From positions 17,561,401-17,625,400 of the forward strand of contig CM053260.1 of the NCBI GenBank assembly GCA_028583405.1: a stretch of DNA of 64,000 bases, given 5' to 3'. The notes beneath the pieces are model-generated. The model made no database searches, was not told the origin of the DNA, and worked only from the letters and a program-made list of their open reading frames with translations. Position 1 is the first letter of the stretch. The number at the start of each line of letters is the position of its first letter. Of the stretch, positions 41,872 through 53,784 are shown piece after piece. The position numbers and the translations under genes were made by a program. This stretch comes from Pogonophryne albipinna (lineage: Eukaryota > Chordata > Actinopteri > Perciformes > Artedidraconidae).

Positions 41872-41895
41872 GGGGGGGGGGGGGGGGGGGGGGGG
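41872..41895. repeat. Homopolymer (G)24
   Basis: Twenty-four consecutive G residues on the plus strand between tns2 and eif4b, followed by a GGTGGTGGGGGG-like stretch. It could form a G-quadruplex and is a probable sequencing or assembly trouble spot. Confidence 0.95.
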
Positions 41896-43610
41896 TTATG
41901 GTGGTGGGGGGTGACTAGGGTGCACAAACACGCTCGTTTAAACTCTAAGATTAAGAAGTATTGAGGTCTCTATTAAAGTGAGACACAACACTACAGGCAG
42001 AAACATTGTTTTTTCCTGCACTTGTCAATCATTTTAATTTTGGATACTTTCCAAAAGACAAATGCAGGTGGTTTTTTAAAATAACTTTCTCTATTAGAGT
42101 TTGTATATTTATCAAATTTTCACCCAAAAATCGCTTTAGATAATGGTAGATTGGTACATTTCAGAAAACTGAAACAATTGTCCTAAAGTAATCAACTGCA
42201 CAGGTTTCATAGTGATACTTATTAGTAGTTGTAACCTATTCATTGGTGGTGTAGCACATCGATGCATTATCATGTAAGATAGATGAGAACTTCTATGTCA
42301 AATGTTACCGTTACAGCATTACCTACACAAAAGGGGAGCATCATTTAAAAAATAGACATTGTCACTGAATTTACTAAATAAATGGGACAATTCCCTAACT
42401 TGACATCGATCTAAGCGAGATGCAGATAAGAAATAAGCAGAAGCCTTAAGACAATTGTCCAGCATCTTTCTCTCACACCCACACACTTCATGCCCTATAA
42501 ATGAATGGTCTCTGTGACAATAAACAAACACTATTTTGTTAGAAACTGTGAAAAAAGAAGCAGAGCTCTCTGGTAGGCCATCGGTGAGCTTCAGCACACA
42601 AACTCCTTCAGTGTGTCCGTGCAGCTCAGCAGGATCCTGACCAGCTGCCACCAGGAGACCGGCCCTCAGCAGGGGGTCGGGACTGAAGAAATACTGTGGA
42701 ACTGTTGTCTCACAGACCACACCGGGAGAACAGTAAGCAATGGGGAAAACACTTTGTTGCTCATACAAAGATTTGTTTGATGCAATTCGCCATTCTGCGA
42801 CTGACAACACTTCATGGTTAGTTTTTGAATGACTGTCACTATAGTGTGCGTGGCCTTACACACTTATATACACTAAATGACTTGAAACAAGCAGTCAGCT
42901 CAAATCCCTCCACTAATGCATACAAAAAATGACCACATACTATATGAATACACATAATGACCCCAATTTATTGCAAATTGGATGAAAGGTTCATGTAATC
43001 TTGTGGAAGTACTCACATCCTGCTAAAGGCAACTCCAGACTTCGCCCAAATATTTGTATTCCTCACTTCAGGAAGAGTGAATGATTGAGACAGCTGTAGA
43101 GAATCTTTATGACTGCTGGGAACGTGCATTACAAGCCTTTAACTGATGTTTTTTTTCATCAGGTGTAATAGAGAGACATCAGTACAATGATTGGGGATAA
43201 TAGCAGTAGGACTTAATTGGTTCTTCAGCCATTTTCTTTCAACATACAAGTCATCATACTATCTTGCAATACCATCACTCAGTTTAGCATCAATTCAACA
43301 TTTTGTTGCTGGCCTTTTCTTTTTTAATTACTAGTAACCAGCATCAACAATCATGTCAGAGTATTGAGGACAGGATATTCTTCATCAAGTTTCATAAAAA
43401 AGAATCAATAGATTTGTAATAACCGACTTAATTATGAATATAGGGGAATAAAAAGGGCATATAATTAATAGTTCTGCATTCCCAAGATAGATAGGTCAAA
43501 AGCTGATTAGAATGAATAAAATCAGGTTGGTTAAATGTATCTCCGGTCATATCATCCAACCTCCCTCCACTCCACAAATATACAAATTCATTTTTTCCCC
43601 ACTTTTTCCA
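41896..43610. other. tns2-eif4b intergenic region
   Basis: No recognised gene. A minus-strand open frame at 42319-42810 has one locally GC-rich, protein-like part, but I cannot assign it (see findings). Confidence 0.4.
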
Positions 43611-43620
43611 TTTATTTATT
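43611..43620 (-). terminator. eif4b: eif4b poly(A) signals (overlapping AATAAA)
   Basis: The minus strand reads AATAAATAAA, two overlapping signals, about 320 bases past the eif4b stop codon (TAG at 43938-43940). Nothing else downstream competes before the tns2 5' region. This is the most likely 3' end of the eif4b transcript. Confidence 0.55.
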
Positions 43621-43937
43621 ACAATTAATTCAAGGTCATCCATCACTTTTCAATGTGTCAGCTACTCCTTTTTTCCCATTTAAAACAAGTCCAGTATGTG
43701 ACTATTCTTAAGAAGCTGAATAGTCCTGAAGGCGGGGCGGGAGAGGGAGGATGGGGGGGGTGTTTTTAAAGTAAAGGACAGGTTTGCAGGAGGAAAGGAA
43801 GGAGGGAGTGATGTCCTCCCGGGAGCCTCTTCCACGTGAGGAGTTTTTTTTCATAAGCTATGTGAGATTATTTTTTTCAGCGGTCGTCTTTTTTCTCCTC
43901 GTATTGCGCTGTCGGGCCTCTTCTCGTTATTTTCTCT

Positions 43938-46900
43938 CTATTCTACGTCCTCTGCGTCGTCTCCGTCCATTAGCAGAGCGGCGTACTTACTCGCTGAGCT
44001 GAACTTCTATAAAGGCAAAACAAAAGAACCTGGATCAGTACAGTAAGCTTTGGATGTTAGAAAAAGAAAGGAGGATGAAAACATATTAGGGACAAGGTTT
44101 CAAACCTATAATGTGCGGGGGAGCACCGATACAACTACTGAAGGCTTTAAGGGGAACTCTTTAATGAAACTTATTTGAGGGGATGTCAGACTGGACTAAT
44201 CCTGGGCAGTGAAGGACTTACAGGGGTTGGGATTTCGTGGAATTTCTTTGGCTCTGGGGGAGGTCTGGAGTCTCGGTCTCTTCTGATATCCTTTCTACAA
44301 TCAGAGCGAACACTGAGGTTAAGATCTATCGGTGGACCTCAGTGCTGCAAAGTTGACCCTTGCTGTGAATCCTCAAAACACACACACACACACAACTAAA
44401 AAGGAGCACAAATTCATTACCTGAAAATGTACATCTACAAGCTGATTGGTGTGCTCAGTTTATATTTACTTATATTTAGAAGAAAAGCTTCACAATACAG
44501 TTCGAACAGTTCTGAGTTTCATGTCCAATTGATGTTGTACTGAAGTTTTAGCACTCAAACTGATAGAAGTAAAAGGTAGAGCATTAAATGCATCATGAGC
44601 TGTGTAACTGAGCAAAGGCCATTCTTTACAGATGCCCACTAACTCTCCTCCTGGAGAGCCTAGCTTAGGGTGGCTGACCTGTCTGCCTCCTTTCTTCGGT
44701 CTCTGTTGGGACCTTCTCCTCGGCCCCGCCCTGCTCCATGCCCTGCAGAACCCCCTCGTGCTCGTGGGGGCCCCCGGTCACGACGCATAACGTCAGCCTT
44801 GTTCGCATCTTAAAGAAGCCAGACAGTTGAGTGAAGGAAGGGAGGTTGTTGGACTTTGTAAAGGAGACTACACTCACAACACACTGCAGCATGAAAAGCC
44901 TCTGGGTTGGATTCGAAAAGTGTTAGTCGCTGATGCCGGGCCAAATGAGGGTTCACATCTGCCTGCATGCAAGCTGAGCTTAAACGGTGCAACTCAATTA
45001 GTTTCATGTTAAATTGGCTTTAATGTTGTATTCTTATACAGCACTGTTTCCACATTTGGCCAGTTTGCTGAGTCTGAACCTAAAATATACATTTAAGTCA
45101 GAATTGTGGTGCATGCGCATATTATTCTGCAACAAGGCAGACTAATCGAGACATGTCAGTGCTCCCCTTGTAATGAATTCAGTCTCTGCAGAAAGATGAG
45201 TGAGAGATGTTTTCTTTCCAGTACGATGCAGAAACAAAGAAGGAATAACAGCTGTTCTTGCCTCGATGAAAAACACTGGAGCTTCATATTAGGGCTGCTC
45301 GATTTTGGCAAAAATCATAATCTCGATTATTTGGGTCAATAATTGATATCACGATTATTAAAAACGATTATCCATTTACTTTGAAAACATCCATTTATTG
45401 GAAAAAAAAATGTAAAGAGTATGTTTTTAACAGTTGATTACTCTGAACTCTAAGTATAATTCAACTGAAAAACCAATACAATTTTTTTTTTTTTAAATAA
45501 AATAATCGTTTTATTTCGATTATGTTGTTTTCATAATCGTTGCAAGCCAAAATCGTAATTGCGATTAATTGAGCAGCCCTACTTCATATCAGACTTATGT
45601 TATTACACGGACTACGTACATAAGAAATGTACTTCCTGTCTGCTTAGTGAAAGTTGACATCTAACTTAACAGAATTAACTGAAAACACCAGATTCTAATT
45701 TTCATTTTCAAACAAATGTTCCTCTTTATGGACTTTCGAGTCTGCAAACTAACTAAGAGAAATCCTTGCAGTTACAGTTAATCTTACAAGATCTATTTTT
45801 CTGCCACTAACGGGCTCTTGGTCAAAACAATAACAAGACAGCGTGGCAGATCATGCGAGTTGGCGTCTAATACATGCTTGTTGATTTTGTTTAAATTATT
45901 TGTTTTATGGTAATCGAGGTCTACACTGGGGTTTGGGTAAACATTCCCCACACATCAGCAGGCCTTACCTTTTTCAGATTCTCTTTCATCCGCAGAATTT
46001 GGGGAGCTAAAGAGAAAGTAAGAATAGTGAGGAGTTTGTACACAAAACACTTGAACACCGACAGTTTCACTTTTCCAATAACTTTTGATAACTAGTTCTA
46101 CGAGTGACATTTTTTGAAATGGCAGTTTCTGAGCAGTGTGCTGGGGAAAGGCTTCCCATAATGCAGCATGTCTCACCTGAGCTTGGGAGGAGTCGACCCA
46201 CCGGGGGAGACGGGAGAGACCGGAGGTCGTCCGTCCCCCTCACTAGAGCCTGTGCTGGCTGCACTTCTCTTGGCCCAGACATTCTCCTTGGGAGGAGGCG
46301 CTGGCACCACCTTCAGCAGCTCCTTGGGGGAGTTGGTGGAGGGGGGCAGCGGGGAGGTCCCAGGGGAGGAGGGCTCACTATCTCTCGCACTGAAAACCTC
46401 ATTCTCCCCAGAGCGCTCACCATCTCGACACCTGGAGCCTTTAGGATGAAAAAGAACAGCGTTTTGTTATGTTGTTTTTTTTATACAAAGTACATTGCAC
46501 ATATTGTTCATTATCAACATTGTATATTACTGATAACAAAAAGTCTAAAAAAGGTTCTCAAAATTAAATCTTTATATGAATGTCCAACAGATTAGGCTGA
46601 TTTGATGACATATATATTATTCTGTGTTGGCTGAAAGTGTCATGTTAAGAAACCGACACAAAAATAAGATACACAGCCGGATTCCTGAAGGCAATCCTTA
46701 ACAAAATCAAACACGGACGTATCTCACCTCTTCCAGAAGTACTTCCTTGCTGTGAAGACTCACTTCCTGTGCGAGACCTCGAAGGATGACTTTCTTCATT
46801 GCGCCAGCTTGGGTCCCTGAAAACAAAAAAGAAAATAAGTTTATACATTTACAAGAGTTACGTTTTTTTTAAATCTTCCTAAAATATATTTTTAGGGATG

Positions 46901-49900
46901 GATACAATGAGCTTCCCCCAATAGAGTGTTCATATAACATAAATAACCAATTGAGTTGTCGCATGTTCACAAACAATGACATGAAGAATCATCCATGTGG
47001 ACCCCTGACCTGTCTCGAATCTTTCTGTCAGGTCCTCGTCCTTTGTCCTCCTCCAGCTGCCTCTGCAGTCTCTCTTCCTGTTTCTTCAGCCTCTCCTCCA
47101 CCTCCCTCTCCTTAGCTGCTGTGTCAACCGGCTTGGCTGAACCAAAGATGGAGGAAGCCCTGCTGCCGGAGCTCGGAGGTGCAGCTACAGCTGGGGAGGG
47201 ACCTCCCCCGCCACCACCACCACCTCCGCCACCGCCACCACCTCCGCCACCGCCACCACCACCGCTGCCACCACCGCCTCCAGCACTGCCTCCCTCCTCC
47301 GCGGGCATGCTACGGGGCTTAAGGTTCAACTTGGGTCTCTGTGTGGAACCGGCTGTGAGAACAAGAAATCATTATATTCCTCCTGTTGAAACTTGACAGA
47401 TTATACAAAATGATGAATACATTTGTTTTTAAATGTAGTTGGGTTGGCTTCATTTTGTTGTACCATTTATATTAACAATTATTTTCAGTCTATAGGGTGC
47501 AGAGGATTAAAGTCTTCGTCAAAGAACACTTGCACAAATTGCAACACTAAAATAACCCTACTTCATGAGATCAGTTAATACATATTATTTAATGTGATGC
47601 AATAACAACTCTCACCGTCACTTCTCTCTTCACGCCTCTCCTCCTTCCTCTCGAACCGGTCCTCGCTGCCCCCGTAACGTTCCCGTTGACCGTAACTATC
47701 ACTGCTACCCCGAAAGTCATCATCGCGGCGGAAGCCAGTGCCAAAGGCACGACGACTACTTCCTCCTGCTCCACCACCACGAGAGTCAAAACCTGGAAGG
47801 ATGGCAGGGTAGAAAACAGGTGAGATATGAAAATGGAAGAACTAGTGCATGCATGGAGAACAGGGAGACGTGTTTGCCAATGACTTGATTGAGATGGGAT
47901 AGTTAAAGAACATTTGAGGGATATTATGATCAGGGTGTCCGTTAGCCGGTAATTACCAGTTTTTAGCTGGTAAAATGCATTTAAAAAAACTGTAAATTTC
48001 ACTTCTTTTGAGACTTGTGTTATGTTTCGGTAAAAAAAATTCGTATCATCAGTTAGCTGAGTTTCTTCCCGTTAGGATGATATGAACCATTCATAGTTTT
48101 TTAAATATTAAGAAGCCCTGAGACAGTGTCGTGAAAAAAAAAGCCCCGCCGGCGGGGTCTTTGGGGCTTAACAGGTTAACTGAGTTTTAAACATCAGCAT
48201 ATCCGGTCATAGTGCGGTAATTACCTGCCAACAGAAACTCTGCTACACAATTCTTATTATTATTGAAACATGACTGGTAAGTTTCGAATTTGTCCGGTAA
48301 AATTAATTCTTTCCGGACATTTGACCGGCAAAAACAAATATCCTAGCGGAAACCCTGATTATGATCATGAAGCTCATACAGGCAAGAGGATCTGAACAAG
48401 CACGAAGACACACCTCCTCTATCGAAGTCTCTACGGTCCCGGTCATCATAGCGATCACGGAAGCGGTCTCTTCCTCCATCATAGCGGTCGTTGTCCCGCC
48501 GCGGCCCGTCTCTGAAGCGGTCCGGCTCGTAGCGGTCCCGTGATCCTGCAGCATCAGTACCAGCACACGCAAAAAAAAAAATTCCGTTTAACATAGGGAA
48601 TTCCTCTTCTAATGAACTGTTAGGGTTTGGATTGAACATTAAACAGAGCCTGGGAGATAGTCACGCATTGTTTTTTAGCAGTAAAGTCAAGATTTTGGAT
48701 AAATATATAAATTGCACTTAAGCATGTTTTACACCTGAAAACATGTTAATAATGTAGGGACAACAAAGTTAGTTAAGTTTTACAAATTGTTTTAACTAAT
48801 ATTATGCCAGGTTGTTAAAGTGCTATCAGCTTTATCATAGTCAAATTGTGACTGACATCATTGATGCTAGGAAATCGGTCCCTTCTGTCCAAAACTTCTA
48901 AGACAAATATCCTCGATCACAATTGTCCTAAAAGAGTGAAATAATGATTGTTCAAAGCAGGAACGAAGCCAATTCTGACTCACTTCCTCCAAAGGCCTCT
49001 TCTCTCTTGGGAGGTGCATCATCAGCCTCTGTGCTGCCGCGAGGAGCCCTCCAGTCACTGTCAGTCTTGTCAGGACCCAGGTCCGACATCCGGCCACCCC
49101 TGTCCCGGCCTCCCATAGACCCATTGTCTCTCTCTGAGGAGTAAAGAAAAATAGATTTTAGGTTTAAATTATAGGATATTAGGTTTTAGGGACGTATTCC
49201 CACTTGCTAAATGACATCTAGTCAAAGAGGCCAGAAATGGTAACAGCAACAAAAAAAAAATGGTAGCATTGTACCTTTATCATTAGACTGGTCAGCAATA
49301 TCTACACGGATCCTTCGGTTTCCCAGGTTCTGTTGAACAAACAGAGTTAGTCATTCTTCTATGAACATTTTTTTTAATCAGAGATAGAAACCCACTTTCA
49401 TTCATTGTACAACTTAAATCTTTATTTTGTGCATGGAGGCCATTAAATACATTTTAACTTCAGATTAATTGTGCAATACTGCTACGGGGAATGTAGTTCA
49501 CTTAGTTTAGATCCATGGTTCCAGATTAAAATGTTAAACCAAGTTCTTGTTGCAGCCTCTCACCTCCTCATTGAGACTCAAGGCCCTCAGAAGGGAGTCC
49601 ACATCGTCAAATTCGGCATAACCAAAGCCCTTCAGCCTCTCAGGGTTACTGGGCTCCCGGGGCAGACGCACTGCACTGATCTGGGGAGGAAGAAAGTAAG
49701 AGATTAACATAAAATCAAATGCACTAAACTGGGCCCACCAATGTACCAGTGCACCCGTACAAACACACATTTTGGAAAAAACAAATAAAGAATTGCGTGT
49801 CTATTGAACAAACAAGGCTAGCCTGTTTGGCCTGTTCTTTATAAATAAACAAATTGACTGGTAGAGCAGTGTGTGTCTGGGAGCTTATACTACAGAGATG

Positions 49901-52900
49901 AAAATAAAGTTACAGATTTAATTGAATATGGATGACTGAGAGATGGGTACCGTTAGGATTTATCGATACCGCTTATCGATACCGGTATTTTTCGATACTT
50001 TTCAATAATTTGGTGCTCAAAATTATAGACATGATTACAAGATTAAAAAGTCATTTTATTGTAATTTATTTGTATTTATTATTTAATAACTTTTTCAATG
50101 TCATACCAAGCAGGTATGAGTGTGTCTCTGGAAGGGGGGCGGTGATTAGGGGCAGTTCATAAATCCATGTAAACATGACCATTATTCAGTTAAAACGAGA
50201 CGCTGCGTGCACACCTCCTAAACCGGAAGCTCCGGTCGGCTAACCATTATAATCCGTTTATTATTTATAATTGTAATGATGGATTATCAGTAATCATTTT
50301 AAAGTTACACAGAGAACTTTTGATCACAAAACAGCAAAGGTAAGACATAATTATCATCATGGCTACGTAAAGTGAAGTTGTTTTCTTGCTCTTTCCCGGC
50401 TGCTAGTTCAGTGGGCTTTAGTCGTACAGTGATGAGACTTATACCAATGGAATCTGTGGAATCTCAGCTTTCATGTGATATGTTGTTTGTGCAGATAAAA
50501 TGACTTAGAAAAGATCGCTTTTCTCAGCTTTTTCTATGGTCAGCTCAATTAAGAAAAGTACTATCTTGGTCTCTGGGAAGAAAGGATTCACTATGGGTTC
50601 AGATAGAAGCCAATATCTTCGACCCGTTGCCAGTGGAAACTCTTATATTTGTTAAAAGATTTCAATAAGGTGAAAAATATGGACAAATGTTTTACAGTGG
50701 TCAATACACTTTTAGCCTGGAGGGACTGTACAAAAAAAAGTTCATGATAACTCCGGTATTTCAATATTTTTCTCCTATTTTGAACAATCCTGATCTTAGC
50801 AAATATTTGTTGTCAATCAATATAAACAAATGGACGAAATCAGGTATAAAGCAATTGAAACATTTGTTTCACAAAGATATAACATTGAAATAATTTAATG
50901 ATTTAAGAGCAGAATATGACATTTCAAATAAGGATTTTTTCAGATACCTGCAAATTAGGAACGTGATCCAATCAATTATTAAAAGCAATAAATTGAGATC
51001 GGGATTGTTAGAAGAGGAGATATTGATGTCATCGAGCACGATCAAAGGTAAAATGAGTGAATTTAATGCAGTTTTTTCTAAAAGAGCTCAGTCATCCTTT
51101 CTAACTATAAAAAAGATCTGGGGAAAGGACTTAGGGATACAGATAGATGAAACTACTTGGCTGAATATCTGTGAAAGAACACATTTTCCATTCACAAGCA
51201 ATAAAATCAAAGAAGCAAATTTTAAATGTATCAACAAATGTTACCTCACACCCATAAAGATGCATACAATTTCCAAAGAAAACTCCAAAATGTCCGAGAT
51301 GTAAAATAAAAGAAGGAACATTTATGCATCTGTTTTGGGAATGTGATCTCTTGAAACATTTCTGGGATTCAATTCATGCTCTCACAAAAGCCTTTTTAGG
51401 CATCGAAATGAGCCTAAATCCATGTTTTTTCCTGTTAAATGACATGCCAAACTTTAAACTGAATCCCAAACATTACAGAATACTAATCACAATAACATAT
51501 TTTGCCAAGAAATGTATACTTTTACTCTGGAAGAATGAACGCCCCCCAACATTTAAAATTTTCATTGATCAGATAACACATTTTTTACCTCTGGAGAAAA
51601 TAACATTGGAAAAATATAATCGTGGACATATCTTTCAAGCTCTGTGGTTGCCATTGTTTTCTTATTTGGAAAATATATCTGAGATATGACCAGTGATGGA
51701 ATGGTGCATTCTGTGGCTATTTTTCCTGACGGCCGGAAATACTCGTTGTGGTGTTGTCATTGTCTACATTGTCGCTGTATTGTATAATTATTTGTTTGTT
51801 TTACTTTGATGTGGTTTTTTCCCTTTTCCGTTTTATGTGTATTTTCATGGCTCTGTTGTTTAAGTTATATTGATAAGCATTTTTTGGTTTCGTCTGTGTG
51901 GGTGGAGGGAGGAGTGTAATGAGTGTACTGTGATATTACAATATAAATTAAATGGCATCGATTACTGTACACTATAATGAAATAAAAAGACTTTTAAAAA
52001 GAAAAGAACAAAAGAAAAGATCGCTTTTGCCAGTTATGAGCTAAAGTAGCCGTTAGCCACGTTAGCCCATTTTGCTAAGTGTTGATTTAGACTTGGTGTT
52101 GGACTTCTGTTCCGTGTAGGTAAAATGGTTAATATCATCTGTTAGCTGAGGTTCTTCCCGTTAAGTGGGTATTAAATGTTAAGAAGCTTTGAGACGCTGT
52201 TTCTAGCAAGATGTTGCGTCTGCCCCCGGGAGTCTCACAATAATAAGAGCGCTGTTAGGAGAGATGACGAGTGGCATTCACAGTGGCCAATCAGAGTGGT
52301 ACTCAAACTGGATACGTCACACGGGATGAGGGTTCCCAACCAACCACAATTGTTCAAACTAAGGAAGTAGCGTAATTCATATACCGATGGCAGCACCGTT
52401 TGTCCAGCGGCTTAACGGTATACCAATAGCGTCCAATCAGGTACCGGTACTGACTTAGTACCAGTTCTCGATACCCATCCCTACTGACTAGCTTGTCAAG
52501 ATGTTCAGGAGAGTTTCACTGTTTGCGTTTGCTTACATAACAAAGAGTAGCAGTAGCTGTAACACCTAAGTGCCATGTGCTTTATGGCCTACACTGCATG
52601 CGCGCTTGCTACACTTACGGCCAAGCCACGAAAGAAGTCTTTGATCGATTCCTCAGAGACATCATAGGGAAGGTTGCCCAGGAAGGCCGTGTAAGGCGGG
52701 CTGCGGGGCAATCGGGAGCGGTCCACATCGGGTTCACGCGCTGAGCGAGGTGCTGTCGGAAGGACGGACCGGTCAATGTTCGATGCCCGGGAATAATCCT
52801 CCTCCACGTGCCAAGAGGTCGAGACTGGAAGGATGGGATGAGAGAACATTTAAAAACAAAAAACTTAGTGTCAGTTATCGAACTGCAGTTGGAAATGCAA

Positions 52901-53740
52901 ATAAAGCATTTGGCAACTTGGACTCAACAAAAATGAATGTTAATTGAAAAGTATATGTATCAGTCACACAAACATTCAAGAGACACTACAGCGAATGCAA
53001 AACTTATTTAAAAAGAAAATACTCAGTTTGACAATAGATACAGCTGAATGTAAACCCCTTAATACTACCAGCCACTAGCAGAAAAAACAGTGCTTGGTAG
53101 ATTTGCTTTAGTCACCAGACTAAAAAAAACCAATGGTAATCTATTGAGTGGCAGGAAGATTTTTAAATCCACTAGCCACAGTGGCAGGTAGACAAAAAAG
53201 TAAATGTCCATGTCTTGAATTATAATTTATGCGAGCCAAAAACTCCAGATATAACAAAACAAATACACATTTAGTATCAAAATGCTTATGCAGAAATGTG
53301 AAGCAAGTACATGTACTGCACCTTTGATATGTTCTTTGTAAAATAACTTGCTATACATCACATGACCCTAACAACATGTGATCATGTGATGTGTGATATA
53401 AACCACACTATACAAACACCATTCAATAAAACAAGTGCAGTGATCAGTTTCACTGTCATCACTTAATCTGAAAGAAAAGTGAAGATTCAAGGTTTTCATT
53501 GAATAGCAGTTTTGCAATAAGAGTCATGTTTTAATCTAGAAGAATTTCATTACTTTATTTAATTACTTCTATATCATGGTTAGATGGCTATCCTATGCAT
53601 TTTAAGGGGTTGAATCACCCTCATATCAGCAGATACTCAAGGTAGTAAAAACACAGAAACTGAATCCAAACCATCTCTACGTGGTTTATTAATTGGCCTG
53701 ATCTTTTACAACTACATTGAAGAGACCATTAACCCTCAGG

Positions 53741-53784
<44 letters not shown>

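Noticed and set aside
46995..47396. Plus-strand frame with a poly-proline run
   Set aside because: It is the antisense of the eIF4B poly-glycine exon, whose minus-strand reading matches the known protein.
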